From the NCBI GenBank assembly GCA_020746995.1, contig JAGPXD010000007.1, positions 682,001 to 746,000 on the forward strand: a stretch of 64,000 nucleotides of DNA, in the 5' to 3' direction. Both the position numbers and the translations under genes were made by a program. Positions within the stretch are counted from its first letter, which is position 1, and each line of letters begins with the position of its first letter. Shown here piece by piece: positions 53,996 through 64,000 of the stretch. The notes below the pieces were generated by a model. That model saw only the letters and a program-made list of their open reading frames with translations. It was not told where the DNA came from and ran no database searches. This DNA comes from Plectosphaerella cucumerina (Eukaryota; Ascomycota; Sordariomycetes; Glomerellales; Plectosphaerellaceae).

Positions 53996-54565
53996 TTGCC
54001 CACAATCCTAGTCGGTTCCGGCGCCGTCCCCGCGCCGAGACACGCCGGGGACTTTGGGAAACACCGGGACCCTCGGCCTCGGACGAGACGGAAGACACCC
54101 GGCCAATCCGTAGTTCGAGGTTGCGGGGGACAGACGAATCGTATTCGATACGCTCCCCCACGAAGGATGAAGTCCGACGGAAAAGGGGAAATGATCCGAC
54201 TGTTGGCGTCCATCCTTCAGCCACTGATCACGGCCTGGACTCCTTTTGACCCCCACACTAAACCGGCAAAAGTCGAGTCAAGGTATTTGATTTCCGATGA
54301 GAACCGCCCGGATGGGACCATGAGGCAATCCGAGGGCTTGGGAATCGGGCACATGGTGTGATGGCCGGACCGCTACCTACCCCGGACCCATGCAGCTCTC
54401 CAGCTGTTTCCCCGCACTGATGTGCCATGCCATGTTCCCAAAGGGTTGGGAGCATTGGCGTGGTGGTTGCAAGTCTGCAAAGTGCTGCTGCAGCATGACA
54501 TTCTCGGGGAAAGATGGTGCGGGGAGACGGCGGTCAGGACAAGGGAGAAGCCGGTGATCATCAGG

Positions 54566-54571
54566 TATAAG
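54566..54571 (+). promoter_or_regulatory. TATA-like element of the permease gene
   Basis: TATAAG lies about 105 bp upstream of the start codon at 54673. Confidence 0.4.
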
Positions 54572-54672
54572 ACCTCCGACATCCCACCCACATTCTGTCA
54601 GACGTACTCCTTGGAATCTTAACACCCAAGTCGTTCGAGTATTACTTGCTCAAGAGGTGCATATCCATCATA

Positions 54673-56383
54673 ATGTCTGAAAAGGTCGACACCCAGGACC
54701 GTGCTCCTCACGTTGAGCAGGATGACGATCCCAAGGCCAACCTCCATAGGCTTCAAGAAGCCCAGGCTGCTGCTGCCGAGGAGCACAACGTCGACTTCAA
54801 GCAGGCTCTCCGAGAGAACTGGAAGGCTGCCATGTGGTCCGCTGTCATCTCACTGGCCATTGTCATGGAAGGCTACGACCTGAGGTAAGCCACGGTCAAC
54901 ACCAACCCATGGGCTACCAAAACTGACATCCCAGTCTCATGTCCAACTTTTTCGGCTATCCGACCTTTCAAGAGAAGTTTGGCACATACGTAAGTAGCTT
55001 CATCCCCGTTTCACATCGAGGGCCATCTCCTAACTTCTACGTCAACAGTACGCTCCCACCGACAGCTACGAGCTCACCGGACCGTGGCAAGCCGGCCTCC
55101 TGAACGGCACAAACGCGGGCGTCGTCATCGGCGGCTTTATAAACGGCTACGTCGCAGCAAAATATGGCTACCGCCGCGTCACTCAATGCGCCCTTGCCCT
55201 CCTCACCGGCTTCATCTTCATCTCCTTCTTTGCTGTCCGCATCGAGATGCTTCTCGTCGGCCAGATGCTCTGCGGCCTGACCTTTGGTGTCTTCGCCACA
55301 AGCTGCCCTGCCTACGCCTCCGAGGTGTGCCCCCTCGCCCTTCGTGGCTACATGACCGTCTACATCAACCTCTGCTGGGCTATGGGCCAGTTCCTCGCCT
55401 CCGGCGTCCTCAGGGGTATGTTGGAGTATGAGAGCGACTGGTCCTGGCGCGTGCCGATTGCCGTGCAGTGGGTGTGGCCGGTCCCGATCATCATTGCCAT
55501 TCACTTTGCCCCCGAGTCACCGTGGTGGCTGGTGAAGAAGGGACGGTTCGAGGAAGCTGAGGATGCGCTGGCCCGTCTTTCGAACAAGACTCGTGAGCAG
55601 TGTCATGGCATTCTTGCGCAGATGAAGCACACCATCGAGCTCGAGTCGAGCATTCAGTCCGATGCGGGGTACCTTGACTGCTTCAAGGGGTCCAACCTCC
55701 GTCGCACGGAGGTGTGCATGGTCGTCTTTGCGGGTCAGCAACTTGCCGGATCGGCTTTTGCCTACACTCCGACGTACTTCTTCCGACAAGCTGGCATCAG
55801 CGCTGAGAACGCATTCAGTATTGCCATTGGCAGCACGGGCATGGCCTTCGTCGGAACCTGTCTGTCGTGGATCCTGCTCACCTACTTCGGTCGCCGTACC
55901 CTCTACCTCGGGGGCATCGCTCTGGCCGCCCTGTCGCTCTTGGTTGTCGGTATCTGCTCAGCGGCGTCCTCGACCTCCGCCTCTCAGTGGACACAGGTCT
56001 CCTTTATCCTCATCTGGAAGCTGGTCTACTCCATGACGGTGGGCCCCATCTGCTACGCAATTATCTCGGAGACCTCGGCAGTCAGACTCCGCCCACAGAC
56101 AATCGTCATCGCCCGCAACACCTATGTCATCACCCAGATCACGGCTGGCATTCTGAACCCGTACATGCTGAACCCGACCGAGTGGGCGTGGAGGGGTAAG
56201 GCTGGCTTCTTCTGGGCCGGTACCGCCGGCTGTGTTACCCTCTGGTCGTACTTCCGGCTGCCGGAGACGAGGGGCAGGACGTTTGCGGATCTGGACGTGC
56301 TGTTCGGCCAGAAGGTCAGCGCGAGGAAGTTCAAGGGCACTCATGTCGACCCTCACGCGATGGAGCACACCCAGCAGGCGTAG
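54673..56383 (+). CDS. MFS alpha-glucoside/maltose-type sugar permease
   Basis: Three exons, 54673..54884, 54935..54989 and 55049..56383, give 533 residues. A hydrophilic N-terminus ends in WKAAMWSAVISLAIVMEGYDLSL, the first-helix signature of the maltose/alpha-glucoside permeases. Twelve membrane spans follow, with the MFS loop motif AAKYGYRRV, the sugar-porter motif PESPWWLVKKGR at about 222-233 and PETRGRTFADLDVLF near the C-terminus. Related proteins are H+ symporters for maltose or other oligosaccharides at the plasma membrane. The divergent intracellular alpha-xylosidase suggests the cargo may be a xylosylated disaccharide such as isoprimeverose, which is an inference. Confidence 0.93.
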
Positions 56384-57536
56384 GCTTTGATTGGGTCTAG
56401 GGGATTGCTGCAACTCGCACGGTGGGCTCTATTGTAGCATGCAGAGCAGGTCTTTCTCTCAGATCCAATTCACCTCAATCTTACCTCATGCTCAGATGAT
56501 GTGAAGCTCGGTAAAGCAACTTAGAATAATTTGTCTCAAGAGTTTCGATTACTCAAGAAGTTGAAGTTCTCACTCGTACCTCTTGGAAGGATCCCGGACA
56601 GGTTCTCAGCCCGGAAGCATGAAGCTGCCGCCCATGATGCCAATTGCAAATGAAGGCATACGTACCCGTAGATGAAGTCATCAGCTCTGATCCGTCACTG
56701 CACAAAATGGTAAATCCTTGAATTCGAAGCCCGCTGGGAAGCTGACTGACTCACCGAGTGTGACCGAGTACCTGCAAGTCGGACAAAAGGGAGCGCCGCC
56801 GGGAATCACCCGGCTTTGCCAAACTCGCCGAGTTACCGCGCCGGAGCCGAGTCCGATCGCGGAGCCGGGTTTCCCTGTTTGCGTCGTGCCCCTGGCGTTA
56901 CTAACGCCATGCTGTCAGCCCCAGACATCACTGGCCCAGGCCGTCATCATCAAGGCTATTTCGGCAGTCCTTGCATCTGGCGTCTAGAACATCCCGAATG
57001 CCGCATAGCCTCCGGATTCCATTTTCACGCCAATCGGGATGTTCTCCAGTGCGTGGGCCAGGCCCGGCAGTCAGCTACCCTTGCACGTGGACTGCGTAAG
57101 AGCATCAGGAGCCGGCAGTATGGACAGCACCATGTCAGGGGTCCGGTCAGTAAGAGGCCTGGGGCGTTTGCCGCACTAGACGCGTAACCGCGCTGATGCT
57201 AAGAATGGAGGTCCGCGATAGCTGCCAAGGCAATCGATGGTTCAGCTTGGAGACACTCCATCAGGGACGTCACTTGGGCTTCATTTGGAGGAGATTTTCA
57301 AGGTATAAATGGTGATCATCCTACTTCCCAAGCCTCAAATCCCTCTTCTCTCATTCCATCATCCAGCATTTTCAGCATCTCCATCTCAACAGCATCGCAA
57401 CATTTCAGCATAATCAGCACGTCCGCATCAATCCAGCCCTACCTTCTCATCGCATTTTGCAGCCTCTACTCCAATCAGTTTCAACCTTCAACATCTAGTT
57501 TCATCTTCCAATCCACCTAATCCAACAACATCCAAC
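56384..57536. other. Intergenic with GMC gene promoter
   Basis: 3' flank of the permease and promoter of the GMC oxidoreductase, including TATAAAT at 57304. The leader is CA/CT-rich. No gene is supported. Confidence 0.5.
57304..57310 (+). promoter_or_regulatory. TATA box of the GMC gene
   Basis: TATAAAT lies about 230 bp upstream of the start codon at 57537, before a long pyrimidine-rich leader. Confidence 0.5.
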
Positions 57537-59373
57537 ATGACTGTCATCAACAACACCACCGAGTTCGACTTCATCGTCGTTGGTGGTAAGATATCCACAC
57601 AGCTTCACCTTCATCAAGACTAACAAACTGCAGGCGGCACTGCCGGCTGCGTCGTTGCCGGTCGTCTCGCCGAGAACCCCAACGTCAACGTCCTCGTCGT
57701 CGAAGCCGGCGTCAGCTTCACCAAAGATATTGAGGTCATCACCACTCCCGCCCGTGCCTTTGAGCTCCGCGGCAGTAAGTGGGACTGGGGGTACAAGACG
57801 ACCCTGATCGACCGCCCCGACTACACCCGCGTCGAGAAGCCCAACTCCCGCGGCAAGGTCCTCGGTGGCTCCTCCGCCGAGAACTACTTCACCTGGATCC
57901 GTGGCAGCGCCGCCACCTTCGACGACTGGAAGACCTACGGCGGTGATGAGTGGACCTGGGAGAAGTGCAGGGAGTACTTTGACAAGCCTGCCACCTTCCA
58001 CGACGACGCCGGGATCTTCCCCGAGCACCTCCAGCACATTGGAACTTCCGGCCCTCTTAACGTCGCCCCCGCCGACCTTCTTCCCGAGGCGGCTCCCTTC
58101 CGCGACGCACTCAAGAAGGCCTGGACCAGCAAGGGCGAGATCCTCAACGATGAAATCTACGACGGCGAGATGCACGGCCTCGCTACCGCCGTGAGCACCA
58201 TCTACAAAGGCACCCGTTCCTCGAGCTGGGTCTTTGTCGACGGCAAGAAGAACGTCGCCATCCTCTCCGAGACCAACTCGAAGCGCCTCATCATCGAGAA
58301 CGGCAAGGCTATCGGCGTCCTGGCCATCGGCCCTGACGGCCAGGAGATCTCCCTTCGTGCTAAGCGCGAGGTCATCATCTCCTCGGGCGTCTACGAGTCG
58401 CCGAAGCTGCTTCTCCTCTCCGGCATCGGTCCCAAGAAGCACCTCGACGCCTTCGGCATCGAGACCATTGTCGACTCAGCCCACGTCGGCCAGAACCTCC
58501 TCGACCACCCCATCATGCCCCACGTCTTCAAGCTCAAGGACGGCTACGGCCTCGACCAGCACCTCCTCCGCGCCGGCCCCGAGCGCGAGGGCGCCGTCAA
58601 CGCCTACCGCTCCAGGCACAAGGGTCCCCTCAGCAGCGGCCTCCTGGAGCTCATCGGCCTCCCCCGCATCGACGAGCGCCTCAAAACCTCCAAGGAGTAC
58701 AACGACTACCTCGCCAAGAACGGCGGCGTCGACCCCTTCGGTCCTGGCGGCCAGCCTCATTTCGAGATTGACTTTGTCCCCATGTTCTGCGACGCCTTCC
58801 AGTGGCACTTCCCTACGCCTCGTGACGGCCAATACTTCACCGTCATTGTTGACCTGCTGCGCCCGCTCTCGCAAAACGGCACCGTCACTCTCAACTCGAC
58901 CGATCCCCTGGAGCAGCCCAACATCAACATCAACTTCTTCTCCAACGACCTCGACCTCATCGCTATGCGCGAGGGTGTGCGCTTCGTCGACGACATCATC
59001 ATGAACGGCGAGGGTATGAAGGACATCATCGAGGGTGACTACCCCTGGCCTATGCCGCGGTCGTCGGACGAGGCCATGATCAAGGCTATTCTGGAGCGCT
59101 CCCAGACCGGATTCCGTAAGTCTTGTCGTCGAAGCTTTTGCCGTACCTACTAACATTTGCTTTCCAGACCCTTGTGGCACCACTCGCATGTCCCAGAACA
59201 TCGAGCAGGGTGTCGTTGATGGCCAGCTGAAGGTTCACGGTGTCGAGAACCTGCGCGTCATTGATGCCTCGGTCATCCCTGTCATCCCTGACTGCCGCAT
59301 CCAGAACTCGGTCTACATGATCGCCGAGAAGGCCTCTGACATGATCAAGGCGGCCTACCCTGACCTCTACTAA
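57537..59373 (+). CDS. GMC-family FAD oxidoreductase, intracellular
   Basis: Three exons, 57537..57585, 57634..59115 and 59168..59373, give 578 residues. FAD binding is shown by FIVVGGGTAGCVVAGRLAE at 13-31, completed only by splicing. GMC signature 1 is near GKVLGGSSAENYFTWIRGS, and signature 2 is SSGVYESPKLLLLSGIG. The catalytic His is in HPCGTTRMS, and the partner residue near the C-terminus appears as Asn in IQNSVYMIAEKASD. The family oxidises alcohols, including glucose, aryl alcohols and choline, or acts in secondary metabolism. There is no signal peptide, which argues against secreted glucose or aryl-alcohol oxidase. The substrate is unknown. Codon use is highly C-biased, suggesting strong expression. 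Confidence 0.93.
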
Positions 59374-59489
59374 GCACGTGGTTCGAGTGTTGCTTGTAGA
59401 TCTGCATTTAGACGGTATTCTCATACACTAGACTTGTTGGCATCGCATAATTCATTCTCCTGTTCTTTTTCAACATCATACCATGAATC

Positions 59490-60332
59490 TCATGGCATTC
59501 TCCCGCCAGCCCTTGCTGCTTGACTTACCAACGAGTTGGTCTTGTCCTCGGCATACCTCTTGTAGCTGTCGATGTAGCTCTCCTTGTCGCTCAGGGTGTC
59601 CTTGACGCTCTGCCTTTCGCTGATTGCCTTGAACCACTGGGCCCAGCGCTGCCAGGCTTGGTCGTCTTCGTCGGTACCGTTGGCATCCGGCAGCCCAAGA
59701 CCGCCTGGTTTGTAATGGTCCAGCAAGAACAACCTCATCGCCCATGGCGCCAGCGCAATGTCAACGAGCGAGAAGCGTTCGCCCAAAAACCATGGCCCCT
59801 CAGAGTCCATCTCTTTCGTCAGGGTCTTGATGTGGCCGAGGAACTCCCGGCGGACCTCTTCCATGGAGTACGACTTCTCAGGGGTGTGTTGGATGAACTT
59901 GTAGAAGGCGGGAATGATGCGCGTGTTGATATGATCGATCCAGAGCCTGCATCGAGCTCTATCGTAAGGATCTTCCGGCAGAAGCCTGGACCCATACTGC
60001 GCCTCAGTGAAAGCCTCATCGAGGTACTCCGAGATGATGGTGCTGTCGTACAGGGCCTTCCGATGAGTGCTATTCTCATGGGCGGGCACCGCCAAGGTGG
60101 GAATCAGGCCTCGCGGGTTCAATTCGAGGAAGCTTGCTTCTTTCTTGTACGGGTTGATCTCGATGTACTGGTAGGGAATTTTCTTCTCGTGGAGGACGAG
60201 CCAGGACCGCTGGACAAATGGACAGAACCAGCCGCCGTAGAACTTGAGGGGCTGCTCGTTCGAGTGCTGGGCGACCAGCTCTGCCGCAGCGCCGGTGGCG
60301 TGAGCGGCGATGGACGTGTCGACCTGTGCCAT
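59490..60332 (-). CDS. Omega-class glutathione S-transferase
   Basis: An intronless gene of 280 residues. The N-terminal thioredoxin-like domain has the omega signature WFCPFVQRS with Cys37 as likely active-site residue. The cis-Pro segment is GLIPTLAVP, followed by a DSTIISEYLDE glutathione-contact segment. The helical C-terminal domain contains LGERFSLVDIALAPW. Omega GSTs carry out thiol transfer, dehydroascorbate reduction and deglutathionylation rather than classical conjugation. It ends about 115 bp from the GMC gene's 3' end (convergent), with no overlap. Confidence 0.93.
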   Translation of the reverse strand: MAQVDTSIAAHATGAAAELVAQHSNEQPLKFYGGWFCPFVQRSWLVLHEKKIPYQYIEINPYKKEASFLELNPRGLIPTLAVPAHENSTHRKALYDSTIISEYLDEAFTEAQYGSRLLPEDPYDRARCRLWIDHINTRIIPAFYKFIQHTPEKSYSMEEVRREFLGHIKTLTKEMDSEGPWFLGERFSLVDIALAPWAMRLFLLDHYKPGGLGLPDANGTDEDDQAWQRWAQWFKAISERQSVKDTLSDKESYIDSYKRYAEDKTNSLVSQAARAGGRMP

Positions 60333-60650
60333 TGCTGAAAGTTATTAGGGATGGAAGGTGTATGAATTGGAATATTTCCGCAAGGAACTCCAGAAGATAG
60401 TCGCTTCTGATCATGATCGAGCATGACGTCAGGCATATGGTGGGGTGTGATGCGGGGCAAACGCCCCTCATTCCGATGCATTTTCACTGCAATGCTACTG
60501 ACCCCGCGGTCAGATCATCTTCAACATCCATCTTGGAGACCCTTCGTTGCAACGAATTATCGTTGACTTCGTTGTGTCTTGAGTCTAGGTCTAGATGCGT
60601 ATGCTCGCTGTGTCTGGTCAATTGATCGGCTGCGGCCCAGGCTGCCTCGC
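60333..60650. other. Short intergenic region
   Basis: 318 bp between two minus-strand genes, including the promoter of the GST gene. Nothing specific is seen. Confidence 0.5.
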
Positions 60651-61419
60651 TCAGGCGCTCTTGGGGATGTCCTCGACGGGGGTCACCTTCTTGATGACCT
60701 TTGCCGGCGAGCCGACGGCCACCGAAAAGTCGGGGATATCTCTCGTGACCACACTTCCAGCTCCAATAGTGCAGCCCTTTCCAATCTTGACGCCGGGCAT
60801 GATGGTGACGTTTCCGCCGATCCAGCAGTCGTCGCCAATCGAGACCTCGCGAGCGTACTCGATGTAATCCCTCCGCGACTGCACCTCGGTCTCGTGCGTG
60901 GCAGCGAAGATGGACACAAAGGGGCCGAACATGACGCGGTCACCAATTCTCACGAGCGCGCAGTCCAGGATGACGAGGCTAAGTTGGTCAGATAGACGTG
61001 ACGACGGAGTACGGGTGGGATCGACTAACTTGAAGTTTGAGTAGAAACGGTCGCCAATGATGATGTTGGAGCCGTAGTCGATGTTGAGAGGGGGCTCAAT
61101 AAAGCAATCCTTGCCAATCTTGCCGAATTGAGAGCGCAGCATTGTCTCCCGCTCTTGGGTAAGGGAGTCGGCCGTGGCGTCGTCGGGGAAGTGGGTGTTG
61201 TACTTGTGCATGAAGCGGCGGGCACGGAAACGTCCCTCCACGAGCGCGGGGTCCATGCAGTCGTAGCTACACTGGTCAGACCCTGAATACCGTAGAAGTT
61301 GCCGTTCTGAGATCTTACAGCATTCCGGAGATCATCCGCTCATAGTGCTCGCCGCTGGGAGCGTTGGTGAGCGCCTTCGAAGCCTCAATGGCAGCGGCAT
61401 CTTTCTGTGTAGCGGCCAT
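60651..61419 (-). CDS. Maltose/galactoside O-acetyltransferase-like hexapeptide enzyme
   Basis: Three exons, complement(60651..60978, 61030..61266, 61319..61419), give 221 residues. An N-terminal Mac domain (ERMISGMLYDCMDPALVEGR) is followed by a left-handed beta-helix with hexapeptide repeats: IGDRFYSNFNLVILDCALVRIG, IGDDCWIGGNVTIMPGVKIG and IGAGSVVTRDIP segments. The catalytic His is probably in AATHETE. These enzymes transfer acetyl from acetyl-CoA to maltose, glucose or related sugars. The second intron is 51 nt, stop-free and a multiple of three, so retained-intron RNA would add 17 residues inside the helix. Proximity to sugar transport genes is suggestive only. Confidence 0.92.
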
Positions 61420-62285
61420 GGCGGAGATTCAAGTGGTACCGGAAGAACGGAGATAGCGCTAGGAAAGGAGAAGAGATGCTCGTGTTGGCGTGAACGAACC
61501 AAGGAGAGAAGAAGACGAGTTCTAGGTCAAGAACGAAGAGATTCCGAGGGCGGATCAACGGGGACCGCTGCCGTTAATGTACAAAACCAAGGAGCCGACG
61601 TGAACTGCCCGTCTGACACGATGCAGGAGCGGCCACCGCCGCCACGCAGCTAGAATGTGGGGGAGGTCCCGCCACAGCCGGGGCGGACGCCTCGGATCGG
61701 GAAAGGCCGCCCGGAGCTTCCCCGAAGAGAACCCCGTGTTCAGCCGGTTTACGAGTATGAGGGAAGTATTGTATCCGCTCGCTTGTTTCCTCGGGAAAAT
61801 TCGAATCTCAAGCTTTATCAACGTAAGATCTCGATGCTTGCAAGACCGAAGCTGGACAGCTGATGCTGCGACATTCCACTTGGCAAGCGGGGTCATCAGT
61901 CATCGGCCTAACTTTGGCATCAAAGTTCCAATGACTAATCATCTTGGCCAGTGGTCCTACTGTGATGCTTTCGCGGCCACACCGAGTCGGTGAGAGTCGG
62001 TCAGCTTCGATTCATCACAGCCTGCATCAACATCCCGGGGCTGCCTCAATTGCTGAATTGCAACGCCAACCATTTACCATGACACAAGCACTAGAGCATA
62101 ATTGTTATCCGAAATGTGGTTTTGATTTGGAGCGCCCGCCCGCTCAACCTATGCCTGCCAGTAATGCTATGCCCCTATTCTATGCCCACCCCAATGCCAT
62201 TGACCAAACTCCCAGTCATGACCCAGAAAGAAGAAAATCAAAAGTAAAACAGTCCCGAAGAAGATGCAGCCGTCTGGCAACGCAC
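61420..62285. other. Intergenic between tandem minus-strand genes
   Basis: Promoter of the acetyltransferase gene and 3' flank of the cupredoxin gene. No gene is supported. Confidence 0.5.
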
Positions 62286-62846
62286 TTAGAAGCCCGACAG
62301 GGGGTTGGGGTTCGGGATGACGCTGCCACCCTGCTCGACAGGGGGAATGACAGAGATGGTCGTGTTGGCAGCCAGCTCGCGGTGAGCGCGAAGGCTGAAG
62401 GCCTGGTTATCAAAGTTCTGGTTGATGACGCCGACCATGCCGTTTTGGCAATGGTTGCCGTTCTGCTGGGGGCAGTAGTACCAGATGGGGGTCGAGGGGT
62501 CGGTGACCTCGATCTGGAAGACGTTGTCGGCCTGGCCCTCCTGGGTCATGAAGTTGAAGCCCGAGTAGAAGCCGCCGTCGAGAGGCTCGCAGGGCTTGGC
62601 GAAGGAGGACTGGGCCACGGCGTGGTTGCGGGGGAGGAAGTGGAACTCGACGATGGAGCCCTTCTCAGCCACGACGTTGTCCGGGTCGAAGCGCAGGCCG
62701 CCGAGGCCGGCGACGACGGTGTGGGTGATCTTCTTCTCGTCGGGCTGGGTCTGCGTGGGGTAGTCGTTGTTGGCGACGGGAGTGGGAATGGCAGAGACGC
62801 CGGTGGCGGCGAGGAGGAGAGCGGCGGTGAAGGACTTGGCGAACAT
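62286..62846 (-). CDS. Secreted cupredoxin-domain protein
   Basis: A single-exon gene of 186 residues. A signal peptide (about 1-19, ending GVSA) starts at the ATG at 62846, preceded by a CAC/CAT-rich leader. The cupredoxin fold begins HTVVAGLGGLRFDPDNV, and the likely type 1 copper ligands are His75, Cys125, His132 and Met137 in WYYCPQQNGNHCQNGM. Fungal secreted plastocyanin-like proteins of this type are abundant but mostly uncharacterised. They lack a defined redox partner. This one lacks the long Ser-rich GPI tail common in the family and ends in PNPNPLSGF, so it is probably a soluble secreted form. Confidence 0.9.
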   Translation of the reverse strand: MFAKSFTAALLLAATGVSAIPTPVANNDYPTQTQPDEKKITHTVVAGLGGLRFDPDNVVAEKGSIVEFHFLPRNHAVAQSSFAKPCEPLDGGFYSGFNFMTQEGQADNVFQIEVTDPSTPIWYYCPQQNGNHCQNGMVGVINQNFDNQAFSLRAHRELAANTTISVIPPVEQGGSVIPNPNPLSGF

Positions 62847-63631
62847 TTTGATGGTGGTGGTGGTGGTGGTGATGATGAAGTGGGTGTAAGTGGAAGTGAG
62901 ATGAGTGTAAGTCAGGTGGTGATTGAGTGTGAAGTTGAAGCTGTAGACTTTTGATCGTGTGACTGCGAGTGATGATGGACTAAAAATCATTCCAAACTCG
63001 AAAAACCAAGATGGTTATATACAAAACTTCGCAGCACCCATGCGCAGCCAGAGCCTCATCTCTCGTCACCCACACTGAAGCCATCACCACTCTAAATTTG
63101 GAAAAGCAGTGAGACCCGCCGACCCAGCTGCCCGAGTCCACGGATGTCATCCTGTCAGATCCCCTAGCGTGGCCCATCCGGCCAATAACCGCCGCCCGTT
63201 TCGCGGATCCCAGGACATCCGGCAGCGTGCTCAGCCCTATCGGGATCCCTGTGATTGGCCACTTCGACCGGCACGCTGACCTCCGTCCCCGGCCGCAGCT
63301 CCGCCCCCAGACTGCGCCTGCAGCGGCCAGCACACACGCTGGGGACCCGGCCCAACCGCCAAGCGCACACGCGCGGGAAATTTGATGTGGAATCCTTCGT
63401 CGCCGGGAAGCCTTCTTCCCTTCTGCACGCTTACCCATCTGCACGATCGCTGTCCGGGGCATCCTTGCGTGGGACGAGATGAACATGTTTTGTTTTAAGG
63501 CATTGTAGGACAGCTACGGACATTCGGACAACACCACCCGGCATGTACTTGATCCGGGCCTAGCCTGTCATCGTCATACCCAGCACCCTGAAGGCTATTT
63601 TGAGGCTCTTCAATGGAACGCCCCCCATTCT
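62847..63631. other. Intergenic between tandem minus-strand genes
   Basis: Promoter of the cupredoxin gene, with a - strand GTATATAA near 63014-63022 and a CAC/CAT trinucleotide-rich leader (62851-62880). The right part should hold the 3' UTR of the MFS gene. No other gene is seen. Confidence 0.5.
63014..63022 (-). promoter_or_regulatory. TATA box of the cupredoxin gene
   Basis: It reads GTATATAA on the - strand, about 170 bp upstream of the start codon at 62846. Confidence 0.45.
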
Positions 63632-64000
63632 TCACAGCTTGTACTTGGCCTCGCCTTCGCCGCGCCTGCGCAGCCGACGGTTCAGGGCCCAGTACTGGAA
63701 GTTGGCGACTCCGGCGGCGGTCAGTGCAATGGTGACCAGGGCGATAATCACGCTCCATCCGGTCCGGTAGAGAGGAGCATCCTGCTGCTGGAAAAGCTGG
63801 CTGCCGACGATGCCGGATGTGTTGGCGGACATGATAAGGATGGCCATGGTGATGGAGCGCTCGCCAGCGGACTGGGCGTTGAGAGACATCCAGGAGCCGT
63901 TGACGGGGTCTGCTAGAGTAAGCACTTGACTTGAAGTGGCAGGGTAGAAGGTGGACTTACGCCAGGGGGCGGAGAAGGCAAAAGCCAGTGTGAGGAACGC
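63632..64000 (-). CDS. MFS transporter, C-terminal part (runs off the window)
   Basis: The last exon (to about 63909) and the end of the preceding exon (63961 to beyond the edge) are visible, with a GTAAGT donor at 63960 and a nearby TAGCAG acceptor whose exact choice (63909 or 63912) is uncertain. The last exon encodes NGSWMSLNAQSAGERSITMA and a final membrane span, ending in a basic cytosolic tail. NAQSAGERS with SGIVGSQLF is typical of the last helices of anion:cation symporters of the allantoate/nicotinate type. The N-terminal ten or so helices lie outside the window. Confidence 0.85.
   Translation of the reverse strand, partial: AFLTLAFAFSAPWRKSTFYPATSSQVLTLADPVNGSWMSLNAQSAGERSITMAILIMSANTSGIVGSQLFQQQDAPLYRTGWSVIIALVTIALTAAGVANFQYWALNRRLRRRGEGEAKYKL

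Larger units (their letters stand above)
53711..54672. other. Shared divergent promoter of alpha-xylosidase and permease
   Basis: 962 bp between two divergent start codons. It holds two CreA-type hexamers and a TATA-like element for the permease. No gene is supported here. Confidence 0.55.

Noticed and set aside
57501..58442. Minus-strand frame of 313 codons
   Set aside because: Antisense shadow of the GMC oxidoreductase, Val/Asp/Gly-rich with no motif.
61944..62954. Plus-strand frame of 336 codons
   Set aside because: It spans intergenic sequence and the antisense of the cupredoxin gene, with a Val/Gly/Glu-rich tail produced by the opposite strand.
1..64000. CRISPR arrays, insertion sequences or intact transposons
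   Set aside because: No regularly spaced repeats, transposase or reverse transcriptase motifs were seen, and CRISPR is not expected in a fungal nuclear genome.

Overview
The window is nuclear DNA of a filamentous ascomycete, most likely a GC-rich Sordariomycete. The evidence is 47-71 nt introns with GT(A/R)NGT donors and CTRAC-like branch sites, Zn(II)2Cys6, bZIP and C2H2 regulators, a centrosomin-N-motif protein, a GPI-anchored lysophospholipase, an ATF-type acetyltransferase and a eukaryotic intron-containing tRNA. The genus cannot be fixed from sequence alone. I could support 26 confident or fairly confident protein genes, two good tRNA genes, one weak ORF and one tRNA-like relic. Exon joins were worked out by hand from splice signals and reading-frame continuity.

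Layout. 0-5 kb: a small His/Asp-rich GPI-anchored secreted protein, convergent with a C2H2 regulator. 4.9-8.7 kb: gene-free. 8.7-14.9 kb: YOS9/OS-9-like ER lectin, a Zn(II)2Cys6 activator and a 200-residue hypothetical, all on +. 14.9-18 kb: gene-free. 18-25.7 kb: a compact + strand run of a centrosomin-N protein, two membrane proteins, a SAM methyltransferase and a Cys-motif hypothetical. 26-33 kb (- strand): ankyrin protein, tRNA-Gly(UCC), tRNA-Val(AAC), a short-chain dehydrogenase with a GC-AG intron, and a SulP sulfate permease. 33-39.3 kb: the longest gene-poor block, with one weak ORF and an 11-bp perfect hairpin. 39.3-49 kb: C2H2 protein, an 81-residue protein whose start codon sits at the end of a TCA microsatellite, an acetyltransferase, a lysophospholipase and a bZIP factor. 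49-51.6 kb: gene-free. 51.6-64 kb: a metabolic neighbourhood of GH31 alpha-xylosidase, divergent alpha-glucoside-type MFS permease, cytosolic GMC oxidoreductase, omega-class GST, sugar O-acetyltransferase, secreted cupredoxin and a partial second MFS transporter.

How genes may work together. The clearest functional link is the divergent alpha-xylosidase and permease pair, which share a 962-bp promoter with two CreA-type hexamers. It looks like a unit for importing and hydrolysing xylosylated or glucosidic oligosaccharides. The neighbouring GMC oxidoreductase, GST and O-acetyltransferase could extend it, but adjacency is the only evidence. The most unusual non-coding signal is an identical 16-bp perfect palindrome that occurs twice, once upstream of the Zn(II)2Cys6 gene and once inside its first intron. 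Nothing here is clearly a wholly new system.
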